Source: Enterococcus sp. BWB1-3 (GTDB lineage: Bacteria; Bacillota; Bacilli; Lactobacillales; Enterococcaceae). Taken from it: 64,000 bases of DNA. The DNA lies in assembly GCF_016745275.1 (NCBI RefSeq), contig NZ_JADOEP010000001.1:186001-250000 (forward strand), read 5' to 3'. Positions within the stretch are counted from its first letter, which is position 1. The number at the start of each line of letters is the position of its first letter. This document shows, one piece after another, positions 18,042 to 27,415 of this stretch. The notes below the pieces were generated by a model, which was not told the origin of the DNA, did not search any database, and saw only the letters and a program-made list of their open reading frames with translations. The translations under genes were made by a program, and so were the position numbers.

Positions 18042-19403
18042 ATGAAAAAAATAGTAGTAGGTTTCATGTGTGCAATTGCTTTAGCTGGATTGTCAGGTTG
18101 TGGAAACAAAGCAGAGAGTGATGGGGACAAGAAAGAGGATATTGCATTGGTGGAAGATTTTTCTGGAACTGAAATTGTCTTTTGGCACGCTATGTCAGGA
18201 AGTAATGGTGAGGCGTTGGATAAAATTGTCAAAGATTATAATGACACGGTAGGAAAAGAGCACGGCGTTAAGATAAGTACAGTTTTCCAAGATACCGAGA
18301 TTGCCAGTAAGGTGAAACTTGCCTCTTCAACAAATGATGATAAGAATGCACCGGATATTATTCAGACTGTCGGGATGGACTTACCGTCAATCTCAACTTT
18401 ACCGCAAATCGTGCCAGCACAAACTTTTTTTGATGATAAAAAATCAGAGCTTAAAACGGCTGCTTATTATGATCAACTTTTACGAACGTTTACGTACGAG
18501 GACAAGATCATTGGTGTTCCGATGAATGTTTCAACCTTACTTTTATATTATAATGAAGAATTGTTGAAAGAAGCCGGCTTTGACCATGCACCAAAGACGA
18601 TTGATGAGCTGGCCAAGTATATTGAAAAATTAGGAAAAATTGATGGTATCAATGGCTTAAATACGCAAATTACACGTTACCAACTAGTTAATTTTATTGT
18701 AAGTCAATTCCCAGAGAGTTTTGTTGGAGATAACGAAGGTGGACGTAAAGCGCCTATGACAAAGCTAATTATGGATGAGGATGGAACTTTGGATAAATTC
18801 TTGACTGAATGGCAAAAAGTGATTGATAGTGGTGGTTATAAGCATATTGAGGATAATGCGAATGAAGAGTTTGCTACTGGAATCAATGCAATGGCGCTTC
18901 TTTCTTCTTCTCGACTAGGAGCAATCAAAACACTTACGGCAGATAAATTTACTTTCCAAACAGCCTTTTTACCAAAAGTGAGTGCATCAGATACAAGTGG
19001 AGCAAGTATTGGCGGAAGCTCATTAGTTTTATACAATCGTGGGGATAATAAAAAATTGTCTGCGGCCTGGGATTTTATTTCATACGCAACCTCTGCAGAT
19101 GTTCAAGCAGAATGGTCACAAGCGAGCGGCTACATTCCTGTTAATGTTGCGACCGAAGAACTACCTGAAATGCAAAAATTTTATGAAGAAAATCCGCAAT
19201 TCAAGACGGCTCTGGAACAATTGAAGTCATCAGATCCATTATCACAAGAACCATTTGATTTAGTTAACTGGGAAATCAATGACATTGTTGCTGATGCTAT
19301 GCAAAAATTTGCTGAGGGTAAATTAACTAAAGAAGAAACAGCAAAAGAAATTGTCGGAAAATCTAACACGGCATTAGAGGAATATCATAAGGCAAATGGA
19401 TAA
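18042..19403 (+). CDS. CUT1 ABC importer solute-binding lipoprotein
   Basis: A 453-residue extracellular binding protein. The signal peptide ends in the lipobox LSGC (Cys about residue 20), so it is anchored by lipid outside the membrane. The rest has the family 1 solute-binding fold (IVFWHAMSGSNGEALDKIV at the start, then SWDFISYATSADVQAEWSQA-like C-terminal region). No ATP-binding subunit is encoded in the operon, so the importer must borrow a shared MsmK/MsiK-type ATPase encoded elsewhere, as is common for Lactobacillales CUT1 systems. Confidence 0.93.
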   Translation: MKKIVVGFMCAIALAGLSGCGNKAESDGDKKEDIALVEDFSGTEIVFWHAMSGSNGEALDKIVKDYNDTVGKEHGVKISTVFQDTEIASKVKLASSTNDDKNAPDIIQTVGMDLPSISTLPQIVPAQTFFDDKKSELKTAAYYDQLLRTFTYEDKIIGVPMNVSTLLLYYNEELLKEAGFDHAPKTIDELAKYIEKLGKIDGINGLNTQITRYQLVNFIVSQFPESFVGDNEGGRKAPMTKLIMDEDGTLDKFLTEWQKVIDSGGYKHIEDNANEEFATGINAMALLSSSRLGAIKTLTADKFTFQTAFLPKVSASDTSGASIGGSSLVLYNRGDNKKLSAAWDFISYATSADVQAEWSQASGYIPVNVATEELPEMQKFYEENPQFKTALEQLKSSDPLSQEPFDLVNWEINDIVADAMQKFAEGKLTKEETAKEIVGKSNTALEEYHKANG

Positions 19404-19410
19404 TGATAAA

Positions 19411-19451
19411 TTTTCTGGGACATTAGTGACTTTGACTAGTGTCCCAGAAAC
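19411..19451 (+). terminator. Strong stem-loop without T-run after the binding-protein gene
   Basis: A stem of about 16 bp (TTTCTGGGACATTAGT with ACTAGTGTCCCAGAAA, one G-T mismatch, seven-base loop). No T-run follows, so it is more likely an mRNA 3' stabiliser between the abundant binding-protein message and the downstream genes than a full terminator. Confidence 0.55.
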
Positions 19452-19536
19452 TATAATTGAGCTTAAACAGTCAAATAATGAACACACATTGACCTCTAGC
19501 TCAGGTCCAAAATTTTTGTAGAAAGTTAGTGATGGG

Positions 19537-20355
19537 ATGACAATCAAGTATATTTTTTGTGATATCGATGGGACATTGATTCAAAAAAGAGAGGTGATGA
19601 CTGAAGCTTTTATAAAAGAGGTACGCAGAACAACAGAAAAAGGAATCTTTTTTACATTTGCTTCAGGACGACTGCCGTATCGAATTCAACCGCTACTCGA
19701 TGTGTTAGGCTTAAGTAATCAGCCGTATGTTGCATGCAACGGTGCGTTAGTTAAAAAGGGACAAAGAATTTTATTTCAAAAAAAGTTTTCGTTATGTATT
19801 CTGCGAAAGCTTGTTGAAAAAGCACTAGATGCAAATATGACTGTATTATACGCGATTGATGAAATAGAATATGTGATGGCAGAAAATACAGCGACTCAGA
19901 GAAAGAGGATCGAGCGTGGAACGTATCATCCATTAAGAATGCCAACGGAAGCAGAATGGAAAGAATTAGAAATCATTAAGCTAAATGTATTGAAAGATGA
20001 TAGTTTACAGACAATCGAATTGTTTGAAGAAGATTTTGAGGAAGTTAAGGAAGATATTTTAATTACAAGATATGGGATGCATGGTATTGAGCTGGTAAGC
20101 CAAGGAGTAAATAAACAAGCAGGGATAGAAATTATTTTAAATGAGTTACATGGCACACAACAGGAAGTAGCGACCATCGGGGATAATGAGAATGATTATG
20201 AAATGATTCAAGCAGCAGCATTAGGCATTGCAGTGGGAAATGCGATTCCTGAATTACAAGAAAAGGCAGATTACAACGTCTCAGGGATTGCAATTGAAGG
20301 GGGCGAGGAAGCCTTAAAAAAAATAAGGCAATATATAGAAAGGAAAAACTCATGA
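19537..20355 (+). CDS. HAD-superfamily phosphatase (Cof type)
   Basis: A 272-residue HAD hydrolase with motif I FCDIDGTL, motif II ASGR, and motif III/IV IGDNENDYEM near the C-terminus, with a C2-type cap between them. Cof-like enzymes dephosphorylate sugar phosphates, nucleotides or PLP. The four-base overlap with the next gene and the operon context suggest a role in dephosphorylating a nucleotide or pentose phosphate. Confidence 0.9.
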   Translation: MTIKYIFCDIDGTLIQKREVMTEAFIKEVRRTTEKGIFFTFASGRLPYRIQPLLDVLGLSNQPYVACNGALVKKGQRILFQKKFSLCILRKLVEKALDANMTVLYAIDEIEYVMAENTATQRKRIERGTYHPLRMPTEAEWKELEIIKLNVLKDDSLQTIELFEEDFEEVKEDILITRYGMHGIELVSQGVNKQAGIEIILNELHGTQQEVATIGDNENDYEMIQAAALGIAVGNAIPELQEKADYNVSGIAIEGGEEALKKIRQYIERKNS

Positions 20356-21233
20356 GATTATCAACTTCAACAAATATTTTATTTGAAAGAGCTTACGGGG
20401 AGCCTATTGACCCCCTACAATGTATGGAAATTTGTAAGCGAGCAGGCTATGAAGTATTAGATTTCTGTTTCCATGATTTAACTACTTATGATAGTGAATT
20501 TATGACAGAAAATTGGAAAGAGTACATGTATCGAGTGAAAGCTAAAGCAGAAGAATTAGGGATTGAATTTAGCCAAGGGCATGCTGTTGTTTATGATTTT
20601 TGTAGACCTGAGTTGGATCACGGGCATTTTGAGACTGTTTTAGAAAAATGTATTGAGGGTGCTGGGATTTTGGGCATTAAATGGCTTGTTATGCATCCTT
20701 CAACTGTTATGGATACAGCAGAGCCCTACAAGGATTCAAGACAAGAGAATATCTACTTTTTTACGAAATGGTGTGAGTTTGCAAAGCAGCATCATGTAGG
20801 AATTGCAATTGAAAATATGTGGGACTGTCATATTTCACCAATCAAATTGTATTGTAACACTGCAGAAGAAATGGTGGATCTGATAGATGCAGTTCCTGGT
20901 TTGGGAGCTTGTTGGGATGCAGAGCATGGTGCGATTATGCAGCAAAATCAGGCAAAAGCGCTACAACTTCTGGGTCATCGTTTAAAATCTACTCATATTT
21001 CAGACTACACAAATACTCAGGATATTCACTTGTTGCCGTATCTAGGAAAAACGGATTGGGATGAGGTCATGGCGGCTTTTGCAAGTATTGAATATGATGG
21101 TGATTTTGATTTGGAAATTCATCGCTATCTAACTAAAATGCCTATGGAAAATGTTGAGAGTGCGATTTGTTTAAGTTTTCAAATAGGTCAAGGTCTATTA
21201 AGATTGGCTGAAGGTAAAAAGGAGACGAATTGA
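20352..21233 (+). CDS. Sugar phosphate isomerase/epimerase-like TIM barrel
   Basis: A 293-residue protein of the xylose-isomerase-like TIM-barrel superfamily. Metal-site candidates are in GIAIENMWD (Glu), CWDAEHGAI (Asp/His), STHISDYT (His) and DFDLEIHRY (Glu). Such enzymes isomerise or epimerise ketoses or act as hydrolases on related compounds. Overlap with both neighbours places it within the nucleoside operon, where it may handle the released pentose. The exact substrate is unknown. Confidence 0.85.
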   Translation: MRLSTSTNILFERAYGEPIDPLQCMEICKRAGYEVLDFCFHDLTTYDSEFMTENWKEYMYRVKAKAEELGIEFSQGHAVVYDFCRPELDHGHFETVLEKCIEGAGILGIKWLVMHPSTVMDTAEPYKDSRQENIYFFTKWCEFAKQHHVGIAIENMWDCHISPIKLYCNTAEEMVDLIDAVPGLGACWDAEHGAIMQQNQAKALQLLGHRLKSTHISDYTNTQDIHLLPYLGKTDWDEVMAAFASIEYDGDFDLEIHRYLTKMPMENVESAICLSFQIGQGLLRLAEGKKETN

Positions 21234-21235
21234 GA

Positions 21236-22246
21236 ATGGAAGATTTTTTTTATCGTGTACCAAAAATTGAACTACATTGTCATCTAGATGGATCAATTAC
21301 ACCCAAAGTAATTCGGAAAATGTATGATTTATCATCGACACCATTAAATCTGACAGATGAAGAATTAAAAAGAAAAGTAAGTGCACCAAAAAAGTGTCAA
21401 AATTTGACGGAGTATTTGTCTTGTTTTCCAATGGTAACCGCTGTCTTAAATACGCGAACTGCATTAAAGCTTGCTTTGATGGATTTAATGGATCAGGCTT
21501 CAAAAGAAAATGTTCTTTATCAAGAAATACGATTTTCTCCTAAATATTTATCATCAGATGGTTTGTCGATGGAGGAAGTTATAGAAAGTTTAGTGCAAGC
21601 AAAAAGTGAAATAGAGGACAATTATTCTATTTCGATTGGTTTAATTGCCTGTTGTATGAGAGGACACTCAGAGGAAACAAATTTAGAAGTAGTTCGTCTT
21701 GCTAAAAAGTATCAAAAGTTTGGTTTAGTGGGAATTGATTTGGCTGGTAATGAGATAAAGTATCCAACAAAAGAATATAAAAAAATATTTTCTTATGCAG
21801 AAACCGTAGGTCTCTCCTACACTATTCATGCTGGTGAAACTGGGAACATTGAGAATGTCCATTATGCAATTGAATTTGGAGCAAAAAGAATAGGTCATGG
21901 AGTTGCTTTAGCAAAAGATAGGTCAATGATGAAATTAGCTGAAGAAAAAGAAATTCTTCTAGAAATGTGCCCTGTATGTAATATTCAAACCGGAGCATCA
22001 GAAGACTGGGGAAATTATCCAACCACTCTATTTGATGAAATGGGCGTAAAATATTGCTTTAATACAGATAATCGAACAGTTTCGAACACAACAATGACGA
22101 GAGAATTTACAGAGATAGATAAAAACAAACAAAAGATGAGTGAGTCTGAAGTGAAGAATCAAACACTTCTAGCAGTTGATTATCTATTTATCACTGAAGC
22201 TGAGAAAAAAAATTTAAGAGAGCGCATCCGAACATTCTATATTTGA
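21236..22246 (+). CDS. add: Adenosine deaminase (or related aminohydrolase)
   Basis: A 336-residue zinc enzyme converting adenosine to inosine. Diagnostic features are KIELHCHLDGSI (two zinc His), GIDLAGNE, TIHAGETGNIENV (zinc His and catalytic Glu), RIGHGVAL (catalytic His) and FNTDNRTVSNT, where the family has S/N-x-D-D; here the segment reads TDNR, so the second Asp is Asn. I prefer the ATG at 21236 over a TTG six bases upstream. Product inosine would feed the hydrolase and phosphorylase. Confidence 0.9.
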   Translation: MEDFFYRVPKIELHCHLDGSITPKVIRKMYDLSSTPLNLTDEELKRKVSAPKKCQNLTEYLSCFPMVTAVLNTRTALKLALMDLMDQASKENVLYQEIRFSPKYLSSDGLSMEEVIESLVQAKSEIEDNYSISIGLIACCMRGHSEETNLEVVRLAKKYQKFGLVGIDLAGNEIKYPTKEYKKIFSYAETVGLSYTIHAGETGNIENVHYAIEFGAKRIGHGVALAKDRSMMKLAEEKEILLEMCPVCNIQTGASEDWGNYPTTLFDEMGVKYCFNTDNRTVSNTTMTREFTEIDKNKQKMSESEVKNQTLLAVDYLFITEAEKKNLRERIRTFYI

Positions 22247-22332
22247 TTTTTTAGTAATAATTAAAAAATGAGTGCGGTCCTATTATTTAGTGGAAATGAT
22301 AGTGATAGCATCTGGTTTAGCAGATTTCACAG

Positions 22333-22368
22333 AGGGATTCAAGGAAATATGTTTATTGAATCCCTGAT
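22333..22368 (+). terminator. Stem-loop between add and mgtC-like gene
   Basis: GGGATTCAA pairs with TTGAATCCC around a loop of about 14 bases, followed by TGATGCTTTT. It may be a terminator for the add transcript. No known magnesium riboswitch consensus is evident before the next gene. Confidence 0.5.
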
Positions 22369-22420
22369 GCTTTTAACGTTAAGTTAAATAACGAAAAGTA
22401 AAAAATAAGGGATTGATACA

Positions 22421-23119
22421 ATGTCAATAAAAGAAATTCTATTACGTGTATGTCTGGCATTACTTTTTTCTGCATTAATTGGTTATGAAAGGGAAAAGAG
22501 TCAAAGTAATGCCGGAATAAAAACACATGCTTTGGTAGGGGTGTCTTCAGCTTTGGTCGCTATTACTCAATCAGAAATAGGTCGCCAGGCTTTAGTTAAT
22601 GCGTTGGCTAATCCAACAATGGCTAATTTTTTTAGTACCGATCCTGCGAGGCTGACGGCTCAGGTTATCTCTGGGATAGGATTTCTTGGGGCAGGGACGA
22701 TTATTGTCACTAGGCGTAGTATCTCTGGGCTCACCACAGCAGCGTCCATTTGGTCGGTTGCTTGTTTAGGTATCTCAGTAGGCATGGGATATGTTAAAAT
22801 ATCAGTAATTGGGTTTTTAGCAATTTTTAGTATATTATTTCTATTGAAGCGTTTTGTTAATCTCTCTGTGCCGACCAAACTGATTATCAAATACACAGGT
22901 GGACTATCAACACTGGATAAAATTCGTTCAGATTTAGATAAGCTAGATTTACAATTCACGACAATAAAATATGATGTTCAGGTTTATGGTGATATCAGAC
23001 TTTATACGAATATTTTTGAAATAAAATCTTTAGATCAAAAATATTTTGATAAGCTCTTGGATGTATTTGCACATAATCAAAATATTATTAATTGTGAGAA
23101 AACCAAATTTGATAAGTAG
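22421..23119 (+). CDS. MgtC/SapB-family membrane protein
   Basis: A 232-residue protein with an N-terminal membrane domain of about four to five spans. It contains the MgtC signature ALIGYEREKSQSNAGIKTHA and ISGIGFLGAGTIIV, then GLTTAASIWSVACLGISVGM. A C-terminal ACT-like cytosolic domain of about 80 residues follows. MgtC-type proteins modulate ATP synthase or magnesium homeostasis; their function in Lactobacillales is unclear. It is followed 14 bases later by the DeoR gene. Confidence 0.9.
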   Translation: MSIKEILLRVCLALLFSALIGYEREKSQSNAGIKTHALVGVSSALVAITQSEIGRQALVNALANPTMANFFSTDPARLTAQVISGIGFLGAGTIIVTRRSISGLTTAASIWSVACLGISVGMGYVKISVIGFLAIFSILFLLKRFVNLSVPTKLIIKYTGGLSTLDKIRSDLDKLDLQFTTIKYDVQVYGDIRLYTNIFEIKSLDQKYFDKLLDVFAHNQNIINCEKTKFDK

Positions 23120-23133
23120 GAGGAGGGGGACAT

Positions 23134-23940
23134 TTGACTAAAATTGAAAGAAGACATAAAAAAATTCTGGAGATATTATCAACCATTCCGTTAGCGACTA
23201 TCGCGGAACTTTCAGAAACGATTGGCGTCTCTAGTGAAACAATACGTAAAGACTTGAAGGTTCTCTCTGAAGAAAAAATGATTTTTCAAACACATGGTGG
23301 GGTTGCCTTAGCTAGAGGAAGAAATGTTAGTCAACCATTTGATTACCGGATGCAGATCAATAGTCAAAGTAAACAAAAAATTGGTAAAAAAGCAGTTAAT
23401 TTGGTAGAGACAAATGATGTCATCCTATTAGAGAACAGCACAACTTCCTTAGCATTGGCTAGAGAGCTATCTAAGAATAAGGAGTTACTAGATAGTCTGA
23501 CCATTGTTACTTCATCATTTAAAATTGCTGCGCAATTAGATGATACATTTAAAGAAATGAAAACAAATTGTCGATTATTTTTTGTTGGAGGATGGACAAA
23601 TTTCGAGCAGCACGGAACATTTGGGTTGCATACAATAGAAACTTTGAAATCAATACATGTAACCAAAGCATTTTTGAGTGGTGCGGCTTTAGATGAGGAA
23701 CTCAGATTGAGTGGCTATAATGATGAAGATGTGGCGTTTCAAAAGAGTGCAATTGTTTATTCGCAACAAGTTATTCTAATGATTGAAAAAGGGAAGTACC
23801 CAAAATCTGGATTTTCAAATGTGGGTAGTATTGAGGATATAAACTATATTGTGACAGATATTGCATTCACTAATGAGCGGAAAAGAAAATTAGAGTTGGC
23901 GAATGTCAAGTTAGTGGATGTAAATTCATTTGAAGATTAA
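23134..23940 (+). CDS. DeoR-family transcriptional repressor
   Basis: A 268-residue regulator with an N-terminal winged HTH (IERRHKKILEILSTI, then LSETIGVSSETIRKDLKVLS) and a C-terminal DeoRC sugar-phosphate sensor domain with the ENSTTSLALAR anion-binding loop. The start is TTG after a GGAGGAGGGGG site. As the last gene of the nucleoside region it is the likely repressor of the promoter at about 15295, released by a pentose phosphate made by the pathway. Confidence 0.9.
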   Translation: MTKIERRHKKILEILSTIPLATIAELSETIGVSSETIRKDLKVLSEEKMIFQTHGGVALARGRNVSQPFDYRMQINSQSKQKIGKKAVNLVETNDVILLENSTTSLALARELSKNKELLDSLTIVTSSFKIAAQLDDTFKEMKTNCRLFFVGGWTNFEQHGTFGLHTIETLKSIHVTKAFLSGAALDEELRLSGYNDEDVAFQKSAIVYSQQVILMIEKGKYPKSGFSNVGSIEDINYIVTDIAFTNERKRKLELANVKLVDVNSFED

Positions 23941-24365
23941 GCTTGTGAAAGAATAGACAAAAATAAGCAAACTAGGAATCTAGAAGAATTAGATAAGTAA
24001 TCAATACTCTAAATTCTATACAAGCTAAAACGAAGACTGTAGACTAAACTTAGGGCAAATTACCTTTTAAAAGTTGAAAAACTGTTTATAGCAGACATCC
24101 GAAATGGAGGACTCTCTGGTTTAAGATTGTTCAAGTAAATACTGTAAAAAAGAAGCAACAGAAGTTATTTTTCTTAATGATGGTGCAGAATAGCACTATT
24201 GTAAATCTTGCACATTAAAAAAATTATTGCTGCCTAAGTATTTCATTTATTTTTACCGATTTTGTTAACTATAGCTTGTTACGCTTTTGCTTGTAAAATA
24301 GGAGCTTTTGTTGCAATGTGGCGATTACTCCAAGCGAGAAACATAATTAAATTTATTATTCTAGT
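23941..24365. other. Gene-free stretch
   Basis: About 425 bases of A/T-rich DNA between the DeoR gene and the transposase remnant. All frames are broken by stops and I recognise no RNA, repeat or domain in it. It is probably decayed DNA next to the insertion element. Confidence 0.5.
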
Positions 24366-25312
24366 CTAATCACGTTTATCTTTAAAAATAAGTCCTTGTT
24401 CTAGCATGTATAAAATAAATTTCAATTCATCATTTGAATATCCTTGCCAACGAGTCTCCCTGGGGATGACTTCTAGTTGGCAGAGGCGATAGCTGAAGTT
24501 CAGCCTATCCCCCTGCTTATTATCAAGGATTCGCTTCGCCAATCTCTTGTTACGGTAAGCAATGGGTGTTTCATAGCCTAATCCTAATGAGCCGTGGAGT
24601 TGCAGATGGCTCCACCAATGGATATAAGCAAATAATTGAAAGGTCAATTCTTGAAGCATTTGAAACGTATTCGGATAGATAAATTCAACGTTTGTTGATT
24701 TATAGGTAGACTTTGTTCCGGCATTATCATGAGGACTTCCTTTTCGACTCAACAATCGTTCAATTTGAAAAGTTTTTAGAATGGTTTCAATCGTTTGATT
24801 ATCCAATTCTTTTCCTCAATTGGTATGAAAATACTGAACAGAAGTGAGGGGCTAAGAAATACGGCTAAACACCTGCTTCACAAGGGAGGCATCCTTTCTT
24901 GGTTCACAATAACAGCCAGTAATTTTTCGATTGAATAAGTCCAGCATCAAACAGATATAGTGCCAGTTTTCTCCCACATGAACATAGGCTAAGTCTGTGA
25001 CAATCGCTTCTAATGGTTCTTGATTTAAAAGCCCTGCCTGAGTTTATTGTCAATTTTGCTTTTGCTGGTAACGGATGGTGTTGGCTTAAATCGAGCACAT
25101 GTGTAATTGGAGGTTAAGCATCAATGTTTCATCAACTTTCCAATTTTACGCCTACTAAGAATTACCCCCTGATATTCACGTTCTTTTTTTATTTTTCGTG
25201 TCCCGTAATTTTTTCGACTCTGAATAAAAATGGTTTCCACTGATTCTTTTAAGTCAGCCTTGTCTTGACATAATGTGATTCCTCCCAGTGTGTTTTCTTT
25301 TCGTTTACACAC
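24366..25312 (-). pseudogene. Decayed IS3-family transposase (orfB)
   Basis: Pieces of one IS3/IS150-type transposase lie in order on the minus strand in different frames. The N-terminal part (25312-25121) has SVETIFIQSRKNYGTRKIKK, the HTH_21 region. The middle (25098-24904) is scrambled by frameshifts. The C-terminal part (24806-24366) has LLSRKGSPHDNAGTKSTYKS, the rve catalytic-core end where functional copies have N-A-x-x-E. The DDE glutamate position is altered and several frameshifts are present, so the copy is inactive. Confidence 0.8.
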
Positions 25313-25331
25313 CTTGTTTTTTTATGTCTAG

Positions 25332-25730
25332 CTTATTGGACTTTATCCGACTAAAGAGGCTATTTTCTTTCTAGCGCAAAAATATTTTCGCCTTATCGTT
25401 AGCTTTAACGAACCTTGTAGACGGATAGCTATTTCAAGAGCCTATTATAGTGCATTTAAGCTTACAGAATTGTTTATCCAATATGAGTACAATGAGTTAT
25501 ATAGCAGTTTTAAAGGTAATTCTGCTCGTAAAGCAACTTGGAATTTTATTGGAGTAAACAATAGATTAAAAAGGCTGAATATTGATTTTCAAGGGGGGCA
25601 CCTATTGGATTTAAGAAAAAGGGCTGATTATAATTCTGAATATAAGGTAAATAAGGCTGATGTCAAATATGCTAATAAATTATCTAAAGAAATAATTGAT
25701 AAGTTAGATTATCAATTAACATCCAGATAA
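25332..25730 (+). pseudogene. HEPN-domain (UPF0332-like) protein fragment
   Basis: An open frame of 132 codons without a start codon or ribosome-binding site. It holds RRIAISRAYYSAFKLTELFI and LLDLRKRADYNSEYKVNKAD, the R-x-Y-Y-x-x-F helix and the R-x-x-A-D-Y motif of HEPN proteins of the UPF0332 group. These often act as toxin-side or nucleic-acid-associated partners of nucleotidyltransferases. The 5' end is missing where the IS3 remnant begins, suggesting insertion damage. No nucleotidyltransferase partner is visible. Confidence 0.6.
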
Positions 25731-25734
25731 TTGT

Positions 25735-25768
25735 TAAAAGAGGACTAAACAGATCTTCTTTTTTTACG
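25735..25768 (+). terminator. Hairpin with T-run after the HEPN fragment
   Basis: A short stem (AAGA.. with TCTT) followed by seven T. It is weak but in the right place to have ended the HEPN transcript. The DNA from about 25769 to 26035 is otherwise without a recognisable gene apart from a short C-terminal reading frame on the minus strand (about 25910-25767) that I cannot identify. Confidence 0.4.
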
Positions 25769-26037
25769 CACTTTTAATCGGCTTCAGTACAAACTTCCGG
25801 ATAAAACTATCCAGATTTCTCATGACAAACTTCTTAATAACCAGCTGTTTTTTGGAATTATAATGTCCAAATACAGAAAGCTCAAAAATATTAATAAGAA
25901 ACGAAGTACTACCTCTATTTTTATTTACATTTTTTCATCAAAAAGGTAAGTGTTAACATTGTGGTATGGTGGTTGTCAAAAATCAGTGTTTATTGTGGAG
26001 CAGTTGTAAAAAAAATAGAAAAACAGTGTTTGGCACA

Positions 26038-26075
26038 AAACAAAAAAGAAACCCTACAATAACAAGGTTTCTCGG
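26038..26075 (-). terminator. Terminator of the tRNA-Arg gene
   Basis: On the minus strand GAAACC pairs with GGTTTC around a 12-base loop and is followed by TTTTTTG. It lies just after the 3' end of the tRNA. Confidence 0.75.
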
Positions 26076-26085
26076 CATAACAATA

Positions 26086-26159
26086 CATCACAGGAGGGAT
26101 TCGAACCCCCGACCGTCCGCTTAGAAGGCGGATGCTCTATCCAGCTGAGCTACTGTGAC
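26086..26159 (-). tRNA. tRNA-Arg (anticodon TCT)
   Basis: On the minus strand a full cloverleaf can be drawn. The acceptor stem is GTCACAG with CTGTGAT, the D arm is GCTC AGCTGGATA GAGC, and the anticodon stem is TCCGC/GCGGA with loop CTTCTAA (anticodon TCT). The T arm is GGGGG TTCGAAT CCCTC. The 3' CCA is not encoded. It reads AGA codons. Confidence 0.95.
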
Positions 26160-26399
26160 AGTTGAGTGAAAACTATTTAAATATGTTGCTCTCTCAAAAT
26201 CAGCAACATCAATATGTTATCAGAAAACGAAGACAGTTGCAAGAGAAAAATGAAGTTTAAAAATAACTGTTGGATTCTTTAGTGAGATAAGGAAAAACGG
26301 ACTGAAAAAAGAAGCTGAAACTATTAGAAAAGAGTGGAAATAAAGACGATTTGGGCGATTAAAGGAACTCTTGCGAATCGCTATCAGAGTCTTTGTTTG

Positions 26400-26446
26400 A
26401 AAACAAGCAGACCGAGTATTTATAAGTCTGATCTGCTTGCTATAAC
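26400..26446 (-). terminator. Possible terminator of the DUF898 gene
   Basis: AAGCAGA and TCTGCTT form a stem around a loop of about 20 bases; on the minus strand it is followed by GTTTTC. The rest of 26160-26461 has no recognisable gene; it holds the upstream region of the tRNA. Confidence 0.4.
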
Positions 26447-26461
26447 AGATTAATTAACGAA

Positions 26462-26764
26462 TTAGTAGAAACGTGTATGACTGACCTTCCATTGTTCCAG
26501 TTTGATATTCAACCAAAATCCATAGATACCCAAGGTGATAACAGTCAGCAGCAGCCATTTAATCCAATTTCCGAACAGTCCGACTGCCGTTCCTGTGAAC
26601 TGACAACGTCTGCCTTCTATGACTGTGTGTTCAATTTTCCAGCGATACATTATACAAATCCCCCATGGTGCACAGATACCAAATGTAAGAGCTGTGATTA
26701 GCCATGCAATAATAGCTGTTCCAATATAAGTCGCCAGACCTCCGTCAAAGTATGAGTCTTTCAT
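26462..26764 (-). CDS. DUF898-type small membrane protein
   Basis: A 100-residue membrane protein with two to three hydrophobic segments. It contains TALTFGICAPWGICIMYRWK, ending one repeat, then VIEGRRCQFTGTAVGLFGNW and TLGIYGFWLNIKLEQW, the alternating motif of the DUF898/YjgN family. The start follows AAAGGAGGGG. Function unknown; such proteins are thought to be structural membrane proteins. Confidence 0.75.
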   Translation of the reverse strand: MKDSYFDGGLATYIGTAIIAWLITALTFGICAPWGICIMYRWKIEHTVIEGRRCQFTGTAVGLFGNWIKWLLLTVITLGIYGFWLNIKLEQWKVSHTRFY

Positions 26765-26989
26765 CTTTCCCCTCCTTTAGTGATTCATTTTAATCCTACC
26801 ATAAATCGCCGAAGGAGCAAAAATATTTCTGTAAGCTGTGAATGCTTTACTTGGCTTAGTGGTTAACTTAAGTAAACAGTCTGACTGTTTACAGCTTTGA
26901 TGAACATTCGAACAGCTCAACTTTTGGTGCAGAATGAATCGGTAATGTATATATAAGCAACCCTGTATATATTTGCAGTTTTTAGGAGA

Positions 26990-27415
26990 TTTTACTGAGT
27001 GCACTGGTTTCCTTTCGGGACTGTCTTGGTGAAATACCCAGAGTTCTTAAAATTTTAGTTGGAGCTTCGTAAAGTATTGCAGTGTACATAATTGGCAATA
27101 TAGCCACGGAAAGATAGAATTGCCGAGCAACTATCTTTGCATCAAGTTCTTAATTAAAATAACAGCTGCATAAATTGTAGGACTTTCCAAACGGCAGGCA
27201 GTCTGTTTAAAATACAAGGTGATCTTTGTCAATTCAGAGATAATCATGTTCTCTTGATAAATATCTTTTAGAGCATTTTCGTGAATAATGGTTAGAAAGT
27301 GTAATGTATTTTTTTGTGCTCTAAAGAAAGTTGAACAATAAGGACATATGCTCCCAAAGGAATTGATCAAACTCATGATTATAGCTATGCAGAGATTCTT
27401 ATGGGCATGCAACAA
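26990..27415 (-). pseudogene. Probable decayed TetR-family regulator
   Basis: Two minus-strand frames joined by a frameshift read like the ligand-binding half of a TetR protein. One is HFLTIIHENALKDIYQENMI in the upstream part; the other is AKIVARQFYLSVAILPIMYT further on. The DNA-binding N-terminus is not seen. It lies head-to-head with the oxidoreductase remnant, a usual layout for a TetR repressor and its target. The assignment is tentative. Confidence 0.35.

Noticed and set aside
25767-25910. Minus-strand C-terminal frame with LDSFIRKFVLKPIKSA
   Set aside because: No start, no recognised domain, and a short length. Could be a gene remnant, but nothing supports a specific call.
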